Position numbers and translations under genes: made by a program | Notes under the pieces: model-generated | Databases searched by the model: none | Told to the model about the DNA's origin: nothing | Seen by the model: only the letters and a program-made list of their open reading frames with translations | Origin: JASEGV01 sp947085285 | Lineage (GTDB): Bacteria > Bacteroidota > Ignavibacteria > UBA10030 > BY39 | Direction: 5' to 3' | NCBI GenBank assembly: GCA_947085285.1 | Contig: CAMTVZ010000034.1 | Coordinates: 1 to 20,244 of the forward strand | Length of the DNA stretch: 20,244 bases | Shown here: one piece after another, positions 6,304-13,993 of the stretch | Position numbering within the stretch: the first letter of the stretch is position 1 | Layout of the letters: every line of letters begins with the position of its first letter

Positions 6304-9300
6304 ATGCATATTTGGAAAAATATAATTTTGTTTCTGTTAGTTATCACAACATTTTTGTTTTTCTATTCATTGGTTACTGATGATGTAACCTTAAAACGAG
6401 AAATCGAATATGAGTCATACGACAGCGAATCTAAAGAGATCGACTGGTTTATGCTGCAGCGAATTTATCCGTACGACAATATTGATATGCAGCGATATGA
6501 AAATGCACGGGCAAAAATTCGGAATATTGCTGCTCAAAAAATGAATGATCAGATTGTATGGCAAAATGCAGGACCGACAAATATCGGCGGACGGATAACA
6601 TCACTTGTAATTGATCCAAAAAATACAAATATAATTTATGCAGGCGCTGCAGCGGGTGGAGTTTGGAAATCGACTGATGGCGCATCTACCTGGATAAACA
6701 TTTTCAATGAATCGCCATCAATCGGAGCACTTGCCTTAGACCCAACGAATCCATCGACAGTTTATGTTGGAACAGGTGAAGCAAATCCCGGAGGTATCGC
6801 TATATATCCGGGGAACGGAATCTGGAAGTCGATTGATGGTGGAGTTAACTGGACGAATGTCGGTCTGCATAATAGCGGTCATATCGGAAAGATTGCTATA
6901 CATCCGGATTTCCCAAACAGAATTTTCGCCGCCGCACTTGGGCAATATCGGGGACGGACAACCGAACGCGGAATTTATCGCTCCACGGATGCAGGCTCAT
7001 CTTGGACACGCGTACTTTATTTGAACGATACCACTGGCGCTTGCGATATTGTTATACATCCCACTAATCCCAACTATCTTCTGGCGGCTATGTGGACACG
7101 ATATCGTCCTTTGACCTACAGTATTATTTCAGGTGTGAATAGCGGGCTTTGGCTTTCGACAAATGCCGGCGACTCATGGACACAAGTTACGAACAGCTTC
7201 CCTGCCAACGACGTAAATCTCGGTCGAATTAGTCTCGCCTTTTCAGAGTCTAATCCCAACATCGTTTACGCATTGGCGGCAAACCAGACTACTGCGATGG
7301 GATTGTATAAATCGACAGATTCCGGAATCTCATGGTCTCTTGCCTTCAATGGTTCTAATTTTAATGAAGCACAAGTTTGGTTTAATAACATATTAGCTGT
7401 TCATCCAACAGATCCAAATACAATTTTTGCAGGTATGGTGCGAATGTGGATGTCTGTTAATGGTGGAACTGCTTTTTCAAATGTGTTATCTAATATGCAC
7501 GTCGACCAACATGCGATAGCTTATGATCCGACAAATCATAATCGTATTCTGGTTGGAAATGATGGCGGCGTCTATTACTCTTTAAATGGTGGAACTGCTT
7601 GGATAAAATCGTACAATTTACCTATCACTCAGTTTTATGCTGGTACAATAGATTTCTCGAACCCCCACAAATATTATGGCGGGACTCAGGATAATGGCAC
7701 TAACCGGACAATGACCGGTTCATCGGACGATTGGTCAAGAATTTATGGTGGCGATGGCTTCTATGTAATCGTCGATCCTACAAACTCTAATTTCATCTAT
7801 GTCGAGTCGCAGAATGGTGGATTAGCTTATTCGCGAAATGGCGGTACTTCATTTTCCAGTGGACGTACCGGGATTAGTTCCACCGATAGAACAAACTGGT
7901 CAACTCCATTTGTAATGGATCCTAACAACAGTCTTAAATTGTATGTCGGAACATTCCGTATCTACCGAACAACCAATGGGATGCAAAGTTGGACAGCGAT
8001 AAGTGGCGACTTGACTTATGGCGCTAACGGTCGCATTGGAACCATTACAACAATCGATGTAGCACGTTCTGATTCAAATGTTATCTATGTTGGCGCTGAC
8101 GATGGAAGAGTGTCGGTTACTACAAACGGTGGTTCTACGTGGCAGGACATCTCTTCTTCGCTTCCGTTGCGTTGGGTAACACGCGTAAGCGTCGATCCTG
8201 ACTCTGCGAACGTTTGCTATATTACGCACTCGGGTTATTTAGAATATGGATTTTCAGCTCACGTCCATAAAACAACTAACTTTGGCCAAACGTGGACTAA
8301 CATCAGCGGCAATTTACCCGACATACCTGTCAATGATATTATTGTCGATCCCGTATATCGCCCGAATTTGTATATCGCTACGGATATTGGCGTAATGTAC
8401 AGTACTAACATGGGACAGGATTGGTTCGTTTTGGGGTCGGGTCTTCCTGAAGTTCCTGTTCACGATTTAACATTACACTCACCTACCCGTAAATTGGCTG
8501 CATTTACACACGGACGTTCTGCCTGGTTTATTGATCTTACTGGATTGGTTGGCGTTCAACCTGTTGTAACATCAATTAATACAAATAGAGGATGGAATTT
8601 AATTTCTCTCCCGATTTCTTTAACCGATCAACGTTCCTCGGTGCTTTTCCCTACAGCCACCTCACGCACGTATAAATTTAACGGAGCGTATTCGTATGTG
8701 GATTCCATAAAAAATGGATACGGCTATTGGATCAAGATGGATAGTTCGCGCATTCATACATTTGTAGGGAATAAGATAGATAGTATAACTGTCGCCTTAA
8801 ATAAAGGTTGGAATTTGATTGGTGGGTTAAATCAAAATATCAATGTTACTGACATTATTACAAATCCTCCTGGTTTAATAGCAAGCAAGTTTTTTGTGTA
8901 TAATGGAGGTTATTCAGAATCTACTGTATTGGAAAAAGGAAAAGGGTACTGGATAAAGCTTTCGACAAACGGTAGTGTAAAGCTGCTAAGCCAGTTGGCA
9001 ACAAGTTCTAAATACACGAATCAAAAATCAAATTACAGGAATGCAATAAAAATTATTGATGCAAAAGGGAGCTCAACAAAATTATACCTGACAGATTCAT
9101 TCGAGGCGGATGAATTTATTGAACTCCCGCCACGCCCCCCTTCGGGTTTGTTTGACGTAAGATTTATGAATGATAAATTTGTCGGACTCTTATCCGATGT
9201 TAATATTATTAGTATAAATTATGTAGTTTATCCGGTGCGATTAATTTTCGAAGGAGACGAAAATATTAGTTTGCATTTAACATCGGATGATGCACAGGAA

Positions 9301-9654
9301 AATTTTGATGAGTACTTGTCGGCTCATTCTCCGGTCTATATTACACGCACACTTTCGAGGATAAAAATTACAAACATCAGTTTACCCACCGAGTTTGTTC
9401 TGAAGCAGAATTATCCCAACCCATTTAATCCATCAACTACAATTGAATTTGATATTCCGGTCCAAACGAAAGTCGTGATTAAAGTTTATAATATTTTAGG
9501 ACAGGAAGTAGCAACATTAGTAAACGAAGAACGAAGGGCTGGAAGCCATAAGGTAAAGTTTGATGGAGCGAGCTTGTCGAGTGGTGTTTATTTTTATAGG
9601 ATAACAACAGGTAGTGGTTATTCGCAGACAAAAAAACTTTTGCTTTTAAAATAG
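6304..9654 (+). CDS. Secreted Asp-box beta-propeller protein (sortilin/sialidase-type repeats) with T9SS sorting domain
   Basis: A hydrophobic N-terminal segment (residues 6-24) acts as signal or anchor without an obvious cleavage site. Residues about 85-750 carry at least twelve Asp-box motifs (S-x-D/N-x-G-x-x-W), for example KSTDGASTW 122-130, KSIDGGVNW 175-183 and RSTDAGSSW 226-234, as in VPS10/sortilin and BNR glycosidase-like propellers. No sialidase catalytic arginine triad was recognised, so I call it a binding or structural propeller rather than an enzyme. Two GWNLI modules follow (GWNLISLP at 763, GWNLIGG at 835, closing with KGKGYWIKLS). Residues 1029-1116 are the type-A T9SS domain (LKQNYPNPFNPSTT...KKLLLLK). 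GAAGGGG (6291-6297) lies 6 nt before the ATG. The 74-nt gap to the CotH gene has a TATAAT (6270-6275) but no good -35. Likely exported to the cell surface or released; the ligand is unknown. Confidence 0.85.
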   Translation: MHIWKNIILFLLVITTFLFFYSLVTDDVTLKREIEYESYDSESKEIDWFMLQRIYPYDNIDMQRYENARAKIRNIAAQKMNDQIVWQNAGPTNIGGRITSLVIDPKNTNIIYAGAAAGGVWKSTDGASTWINIFNESPSIGALALDPTNPSTVYVGTGEANPGGIAIYPGNGIWKSIDGGVNWTNVGLHNSGHIGKIAIHPDFPNRIFAAALGQYRGRTTERGIYRSTDAGSSWTRVLYLNDTTGACDIVIHPTNPNYLLAAMWTRYRPLTYSIISGVNSGLWLSTNAGDSWTQVTNSFPANDVNLGRISLAFSESNPNIVYALAANQTTAMGLYKSTDSGISWSLAFNGSNFNEAQVWFNNILAVHPTDPNTIFAGMVRMWMSVNGGTAFSNVLSNMHVDQHAIAYDPTNHNRILVGNDGGVYYSLNGGTAWIKSYNLPITQFYAGTIDFSNPHKYYGGTQDNGTNRTMTGSSDDWSRIYGGDGFYVIVDPTNSNFIYVESQNGGLAYSRNGGTSFSSGRTGISSTDRTNWSTPFVMDPNNSLKLYVGTFRIYRTTNGMQSWTAISGDLTYGANGRIGTITTIDVARSDSNVIYVGADDGRVSVTTNGGSTWQDISSSLPLRWVTRVSVDPDSANVCYITHSGYLEYGFSAHVHKTTNFGQTWTNISGNLPDIPVNDIIVDPVYRPNLYIATDIGVMYSTNMGQDWFVLGSGLPEVPVHDLTLHSPTRKLAAFTHGRSAWFIDLTGLVGVQPVVTSINTNRGWNLISLPISLTDQRSSVLFPTATSRTYKFNGAYSYVDSIKNGYGYWIKMDSSRIHTFVGNKIDSITVALNKGWNLIGGLNQNINVTDIITNPPGLIASKFFVYNGGYSESTVLEKGKGYWIKLSTNGSVKLLSQLATSSKYTNQKSNYRNAIKIIDAKGSSTKLYLTDSFEADEFIELPPRPPSGLFDVRFMNDKFVGLLSDVNIISINYVVYPVRLIFEGDENISLHLTSDDAQENFDEYLSAHSPVYITRTLSRIKITNISLPTEFVLKQNYPNPFNPSTTIEFDIPVQTKVVIKVYNILGQEVATLVNEERRAGSHKVKFDGASLSSGVYFYRITTGSGYSQTKKLLLLK
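9418..9654 (+). repeat. 3' sorting-domain module, copy 2 of a 237-bp DNA repeat
   Basis: This is the partner of 5993-6229 and has the same length, ending at the same codon (TAG stop). Mismatches cluster in one stretch (9462-9515, 13 of the roughly 20). That stretch encodes PVQTKVVIKVYNILG against PVESKIVIKIYNTLG in copy 1. Confidence 0.85.
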
Positions 9655-9699
9655 TTACCTTGATTTTGAAAATAAAATTAGCTATATTTTGAGCGTTCA

Positions 9700-9725
9700 A
9701 AACCCGACGATGAGTCGGGTTTGTT
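9700..9725 (+). terminator. Intrinsic terminator after the secreted-protein gene
   Basis: AAACCCGAC (9700-9708) pairs over 9 bp with GTCGGGTTT (9714-9722) around the loop GATGA, and the stem continues into TTTGTT. It lies 45 nt after the stop codon. The T tract is short but the stem is GC-rich in an AT-rich setting. Confidence 0.75.
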
Positions 9726-9778
9726 ATAAAAATTAGAATATTGCAGTTTCCAAGGGAAATTTTGCCTTTGGCACAGAT

Positions 9779-9853
9779 GGTGTCCATAGTTCAGCTGGTT
9801 AGAACGCCAGGTTGTGGCCCTGGAGGTCGAGGGTTCAAGTCCCTCTGGACACC
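9779..9853 (+). tRNA. tRNA-His(GTG)
   Basis: A complete cloverleaf is visible: acceptor GTGTCCA (9780-9786) with TGGACAC (9846-9852); D stem GTTC/GAAC; anticodon stem CCAGG/CCTGG with loop TTGTGGC and anticodon GTG (9814-9816); T arm GAGGG-TTCAAGT-CCCTC. The extra G at -1 (9779) opposite discriminator C73 (9853) is the histidine identity signature. CCA is not fully encoded (the bases after C73 are CAT), so it must be added after transcription. Histidine codons CAC and CAU are read. Confidence 0.95.
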
Positions 9854-9929
9854 CATTAAATTTTGGGCTTATGATTTCGAATCACTGATTTGATTCATAA
9901 ATCACAAATCTACAATCCGAAATATCGCC

Positions 9930-10002
9930 GCCCCTATCGTCTAGAGGCCTAGGACACGAGCTTTTCAAGCTTGGAACACGGGTTCGAATCCCGTTGGGGG
10001 CA
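9930..10002 (+). tRNA. tRNA-Glu(TTC)
   Basis: Acceptor GCCCCTA (9930-9936) pairs with TGGGGGC (9995-10001), followed by discriminator A73 (10002). The D-arm sequence CGTCTAGAGGCC is typical of tRNA-Glu. Anticodon stem CGAGC/GCTTG encloses loop TTTTCAA with anticodon TTC (9964-9966). The T arm contains GGTTCGAATCC. CCA is not encoded. It lies 76 nt after tRNA-His on the same strand and is closed by a terminator, so the pair is probably one transcript. The 76-nt spacer holds no other feature I can support. Confidence 0.95.
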
Positions 10003-10013
10003 CAAAAAATCAG

Positions 10014-10048
10014 AAAAAGCCTTGTTGATAACTCAGCAGGGCTTTTTT
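10014..10048 (+). terminator. Strong intrinsic terminator after the tRNA pair
   Basis: AAAAAGCCTTGTTGA (10014-10028) and TCAGCAGGGCTTTTT (10033-10047) form a 15-bp stem with two G-U pairs and a TAAC loop. The right arm ends in a run of six T. It begins 11 nt after the discriminator base of tRNA-Glu. Confidence 0.85.
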
Positions 10049-10049
10049 G

Positions 10050-10080
10050 TTGGATTAATTATACATCTTTCGTATATTTG
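10050..10080 (+). promoter_or_regulatory. Bacteroidota-type promoter (TTG-N20-TATATTTG)
   Basis: TATATTTG (10073-10080) is an exact match to the Bacteroidota -7 consensus TAnnTTTG, and TTG (10050-10052) lies 20 bp upstream, as expected for the -33 element. The ATG at 10088 is only 7 nt beyond the -7 box, so transcription would begin at or within a few bases of the start codon. No Shine-Dalgarno is present. The -33 element directly follows the T tail of the tRNA terminator. Confidence 0.5.
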
Positions 10081-10087
10081 CAACCAA

Positions 10088-12058
10088 ATGGAGAAATCTT
10101 CTAAATTCATATTATTATTCGGAGCAGTATTTTTAGCACTACATTTATGGGCGGCTATTTCTCCATCTCATTTGAATTGGGGATTTCATTTCTTCGCTTT
10201 TTATAAACCGGTGTTTTCAATATTTGTTTTCATTGTTGCGATACTCTTTTTTATCCCTACTGTTCAGAAAAAATTTATTCTCTACATAAATCATCTATCG
10301 CAAAAAATTAAGAGAACTTTTCCTAAAGGATTTTTCCTAATTTTATCATTAATTGGACTGGTTTCCGCTACTATTTTACTTCCAGTCAAAGTGCATCTTT
10401 TAGGCGACGGTGCCCTTTTACTAAGAGAAATATCCGGCGTACAATTAGGCGACCAACTGCCACCAACTTTTAACCGGCAATTATTAGCTGGTTTGTTATT
10501 ACAATTTATGAAAACTATTTTTCAATCAGGAACTGTGGCAAACTCAGAATTGATATTCAAAATTGTAGGTGGTATTTCGGGTTTAGTTTTTATATTGCTA
10601 ATTTTTGCACTTCTGAAATTAATTCAAAAGCAACCCTCTGAAAAGTTTATGCTTGGCATTTTTCTTTTTACAACAGCAGGCAGCCAACTTTTTCTCGGGT
10701 ATGCCGAAACTTATGCAGTTCTTTTTGTTGCAACCGCCGCTTACTTAACAGCGTGTTGGTTTACATTAGAAAAAAATTCAAGTATTTTACTTCCTATCTT
10801 GTTATTTGTTGTAATGATCGGATTACATATCGGAAGTATCGTACTCTTGCCTGGTTTACTCCTCGTTATGTATTACAGATGGCGGCATCAGAGATTTGAG
10901 ACTATTAGCATTATCATAGTTGCGTCGTTACTTTCTGTAATTTTTAGCTTGATGTATTTCAATAAGCTGGAAGAAATTCTAATTCGTACAATCAGCGAAA
11001 GCCGATGGAACCTCCTTCCACTATTCGAATCGGATAGCTATTTTTCTTATTCTATCTTCTCTTGGGCACATCTGCTCGATTGGTTAAATGCAAATCTTTT
11101 AATTGCACCTTTCGGCATAGCCATAACAATTGCCATCCTTTTTTTCAATCGACATAAAATTGAATGGAACAACATGGTATTTATCTTTTTACTTACCACA
11201 ACTTTCTGTGGTCTTTTATTTACCTTCATCACTTTTTTTGCACTTGGTATGGCTCGCGATTGGGATTTTATGTCAAGCTTCTTTCTGCCATTATGTTTCT
11301 TAAATATATATATGTTAGCTAAATCCAATTTTTTAATTAAAAATACCCGGATATTTGCTCTTATCGTCGTTTTAAATTTTCTTCATTGGGGTGCGTGGAT
11401 AGGTGTGAATGCCGATGAACATCGTTCTTTGAATAGAGTCAAATTATTAAACGATCCTTACCTTTTAGGTCATGTTCCTCGATTAAACTTTTACGAAAAT
11501 CTTGGCAGTTACTACTGGGCACAAAAAAATTATGTTGAAGCTCGAAATTATTTTGAGCGGTATGTTGAAATAGATTCTTCGAATCCAAGGATACTCGGAA
11601 ATCTTTCGGCAATCTATACTAAGTTGAATCAAAAGGATAGAAACTTTTGGGCGCTAAAACGTGCCGCCGATGCTAACAGTCCAAACCCGGCGATTTATAT
11701 TAATTTGGGAATAGAATACGTAAAGTTAGGTGATGACTTAACAGCAATCGCCTTATATCAAAAAGCTCTTGCAATGGATTCTACGCGAGCTAAAGCTTAT
11801 GCAAATCTTGGAAGCTTGTATATGAAAAATAATGAGATTAAGCTCGCAGCCGAAAATTACTACAAAGCAATATTATATGGATTGGTAGATTCAGTTTTGT
11901 ACCGTGAAGCCGGCACAGCATTTTATTTAATCGGTGAATATGAAAAGTCATTGTTGATGTACAATAATTATCTCAATATGGTTCCACACGATGAGAAAAT
12001 AAAAATAATAAGGGATCTGTTATTAGAAGTAATCCGAGAAACGAAAGCTCAAAAATAA
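10088..12058 (+). CDS. Polytopic membrane protein with C-terminal TPR repeats (GT-C-like)
   Basis: The start at 10088 (MEKSSKFILLFGAV) is preferred; upstream in-frame starts fall inside tRNA-Glu and its terminator. Residues 1-440 contain roughly ten transmembrane helices. Loop motifs include HLLGDGALLLRE after the third helix, GYAETYA, and MARDWDFMS late in the membrane domain. An acidic loop after the early helices is what GT-C sugar transferases use, and I have the impression of similar GY-E-Y and RDWD motifs in bacterial membrane-TPR proteins. Residues from about 468 hold five tetratricopeptide repeats (for example YINLGIEYVKLGDDLTAIALY, AYANLGSLYMKNNE), a protein-protein interaction scaffold. 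It is 656 residues and converges on the glycosyltransferase operon with a 7-nt gap. A role in lipid-linked sugar transfer or surface glycan assembly is inferred, not shown. Confidence 0.75.
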   Translation: MEKSSKFILLFGAVFLALHLWAAISPSHLNWGFHFFAFYKPVFSIFVFIVAILFFIPTVQKKFILYINHLSQKIKRTFPKGFFLILSLIGLVSATILLPVKVHLLGDGALLLREISGVQLGDQLPPTFNRQLLAGLLLQFMKTIFQSGTVANSELIFKIVGGISGLVFILLIFALLKLIQKQPSEKFMLGIFLFTTAGSQLFLGYAETYAVLFVATAAYLTACWFTLEKNSSILLPILLFVVMIGLHIGSIVLLPGLLLVMYYRWRHQRFETISIIIVASLLSVIFSLMYFNKLEEILIRTISESRWNLLPLFESDSYFSYSIFSWAHLLDWLNANLLIAPFGIAITIAILFFNRHKIEWNNMVFIFLLTTTFCGLLFTFITFFALGMARDWDFMSSFFLPLCFLNIYMLAKSNFLIKNTRIFALIVVLNFLHWGAWIGVNADEHRSLNRVKLLNDPYLLGHVPRLNFYENLGSYYWAQKNYVEARNYFERYVEIDSSNPRILGNLSAIYTKLNQKDRNFWALKRAADANSPNPAIYINLGIEYVKLGDDLTAIALYQKALAMDSTRAKAYANLGSLYMKNNEIKLAAENYYKAILYGLVDSVLYREAGTAFYLIGEYEKSLLMYNNYLNMVPHDEKIKIIRDLLLEVIRETKAQK

Positions 12059-12065
12059 TTTGCCC

Positions 12066-13085
12066 TCATCGCTTAGTTTGAATCTTTAAGATGCTTTTTA
12101 AAATACCAATAACACTCCCGACAAAGCAAACGATGTGGTCTAAAAATAGAATCGGAATCATAACTATCATCGCAAAAAGCCCGCGTGTTTGTTCAAGATA
12201 ATTCAGGAAGCGAATATTAGCTATTAAGTATAATCCAAAACCACCCACTAAAAACCAATACGAAATTTTTCCCAAAATACTTAACAGCAAAATTCCGATC
12301 AACACAACGGTTAAAATAGTTGATATAATAAAGACAGGATAAACATTCACAAATCCGTGTTTCAAAGAATGAGTGGTTTCGCCAAGTTTTGTTGCAAGCT
12401 CTGCAAAACCTGAACTGCGGTGAAACTCGTTTTTAACGAACGACCACAGCGTGTAATGTTTCAGATGTTCAACTTCAACATCTACATTTAAGGCAATGTT
12501 TAAGTTTGCCTGCTTAAACCGCTTTCCTAATTCAATGTCGTCGTGCCCTTTGTGTGCGAGTAATTCGACATTGAAGCCCCCAATTTTTTCAAAAGCTGCA
12601 CGTTTAATCCCTGATACGGCGCCAAATAACCAATCAATTGCAGGCGGACTTTTTAGATATGAAAACCGGATCCAAAGATTTTTGTATTGACTAACGATGT
12701 TTTCATTCCGATGCTTTGCTGTATAAACACCCACAACCGCATCTGTGTCGCCGCTTACGAGCGATTCAACGATAGTCTGAATTGTATCGTTCCTTATTTC
12801 AACGTCGGAATCAATAAAAATTAATATCTCACCTTTTGCATTTTTTGCACCGAAGTTGCGTGCTCGGTTTGCACCATTCCCTTCAACAGATTGCAATACG
12901 GTAAAGCTAAAATTTTTTGCAATCTGCACACTATTATCAGTCGAGTGATCGTCAACTACAATCACTTCGATATTCCTGTAGGGCGATTTTTGAATTGAAC
13001 GCAGGCACACTTCGAATTTCTCACCCGCGTTTTTAACAGGAATAATAACTGATACGAAAGGAGTTGTTTCGGTTTGGCTTATCAT
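12066..13085 (-). CDS. Family 2 glycosyltransferase with C-terminal membrane helices
   Basis: This 339-residue protein has a GT-A/GT2 domain in its first 240 residues: VSVIIPVKNAG at 11-21, VIVVDDHSTD at 41-50, RARNFGAKNAKGE near 75-85, and the metal/nucleotide-binding DSD at 92-94. Later comes HKGHDDIELGKRF, the acidic region where the GT2 catalytic base usually lies. Three hydrophobic segments follow (PVFIISTILTVVLIGILLL, YWFLVGGFGLYLIANI, MIVMIPILFLDHIVCFVG), which would anchor it in the inner membrane as in enzymes acting on polyprenyl-linked glycans. The ATG at 13085 overlaps the preceding stop by one base (TGATG), supporting this start over an upstream TTG at 13088. It is the last gene of the minus-strand operon; the donor sugar cannot be told from sequence. 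Confidence 0.85.
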   Translation of the reverse strand: MISQTETTPFVSVIIPVKNAGEKFEVCLRSIQKSPYRNIEVIVVDDHSTDNSVQIAKNFSFTVLQSVEGNGANRARNFGAKNAKGEILIFIDSDVEIRNDTIQTIVESLVSGDTDAVVGVYTAKHRNENIVSQYKNLWIRFSYLKSPPAIDWLFGAVSGIKRAAFEKIGGFNVELLAHKGHDDIELGKRFKQANLNIALNVDVEVEHLKHYTLWSFVKNEFHRSSGFAELATKLGETTHSLKHGFVNVYPVFIISTILTVVLIGILLLSILGKISYWFLVGGFGLYLIANIRFLNYLEQTRGLFAMIVMIPILFLDHIVCFVGSVIGILKSILKIQTKR

Positions 13086-13993
13086 CAAATAAAAGTATTT
13101 CGTGTAATTATTTTTTTCAATACAAAGATATGATATTTAGATAAGCTAATCAACTTTTTATTGAATGATAAAACACCAGAGATAAAATACATTACGATCC
13201 GCAACTTTATTCCAATAATTATTAACAAGAAAGCTAAAAGGAAATTTGCTGTTCGATAATGTTTCCTGAAAAAATAAATTTTGCTTTTATAAATATTTAA
13301 GAAAAAACTTTGCATATCTTGCCACGAGCTTTTTGCGATGTGGTGCACTACTATAATATCTGGATTAATAAAAACTTTATAACCCGATTTTCGCGCACGT
13401 AAACAAAAATCAATGTCTTCGAGATACATGAAAAAACGTTCGTCGAAGCCCTGAAGTTTTTCAAACACCTCTCTTTTAAGCAACATACAAGCACCGGAAA
13501 CTGAATCAACTTCGCTCAAACTGTGCTTATTTTCAGTAACAAGTTGAAGCGAAAGTTTGTAAGGTAAAAACATTTCTGATAATAAAGTTTTTAAACTCGG
13601 AGTTTTCCAACAAGTAGGCTGATGCTCACCGTTAACTCCGACTAATTTGAAACCAATAATTAATAAATCAGATTTCCCTTCGATAGATATAAGTAACTTG
13701 TTGAAAAAATTTGATTCAAGCGTTGTATCAGGATTGAGCAATAAGAGATAATCAGATTTTGATAGTATGGCTGCTTGATTAACTGCGGCAGCAAAACCAA
13801 TGTTTTTCCGATTTTGAATTAATGTAATGTTTGGGAATTTATTTTTTATAATTTGTGAGGTAGAATCTGTTGAAGCATTATCGACAACAATTAATTCTAT
13901 ATCGTGATGATTATTAAGTTCTATCGATTTTATACAATTATCGATAAATTCAGCTGAATTATAAGTTACAATGATTACTGACAAATTCAGCAT
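13085..13993 (-). CDS. Family 2 glycosyltransferase, rhamnosyltransferase (WbbL)-like
   Basis: The 302-residue product begins LSVIIVTYNSAEFIDNCI and has VVDNASTDST at 37-46, NIGFAAAVNQA at 64-74, the NPDT motif (87-90, standing in for DxD), SGACMLLKREVFEKLQGFDE, and the catalytic-region motif MYLEDIDFCLRARKSGY. This set is characteristic of the GT2 branch containing dTDP-rhamnosyltransferases of O-antigen and cell-wall synthesis (WbbL, RfbF). A hydrophobic C-terminal stretch (FLLAFLLIIIGIKLRIVMYF) suggests membrane association. Its ATG directly abuts the TAA of the upstream gene, and its TGA overlaps the next ATG by one base, so translation of the operon is tightly coupled. Rhamnose as donor is a family-based guess. 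Confidence 0.85.
   Translation of the reverse strand: MLNLSVIIVTYNSAEFIDNCIKSIELNNHHDIELIVVDNASTDSTSQIIKNKFPNITLIQNRKNIGFAAAVNQAAILSKSDYLLLLNPDTTLESNFFNKLLISIEGKSDLLIIGFKLVGVNGEHQPTCWKTPSLKTLLSEMFLPYKLSLQLVTENKHSLSEVDSVSGACMLLKREVFEKLQGFDERFFMYLEDIDFCLRARKSGYKVFINPDIIVVHHIAKSSWQDMQSFFLNIYKSKIYFFRKHYRTANFLLAFLLIIIGIKLRIVMYFISGVLSFNKKLISLSKYHIFVLKKIITRNTFI

Noticed and set aside
9779..10048. tRNA genes as an integration site of a genomic island
   Set aside because: No integrase and no duplicated tRNA 3' end are visible in the window.
9971..10087. N-terminal extension of the membrane-TPR gene
   Set aside because: It would start inside tRNA-Glu and run through a strong terminator. The peptide looks random, while the ATG at 10088 begins a normal membrane segment.
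13086..13088. TTG start for the GT2 gene ending at 12066
   Set aside because: The ATG at 13085 gives the TGATG coupling seen across this operon; TTG adds only one residue.
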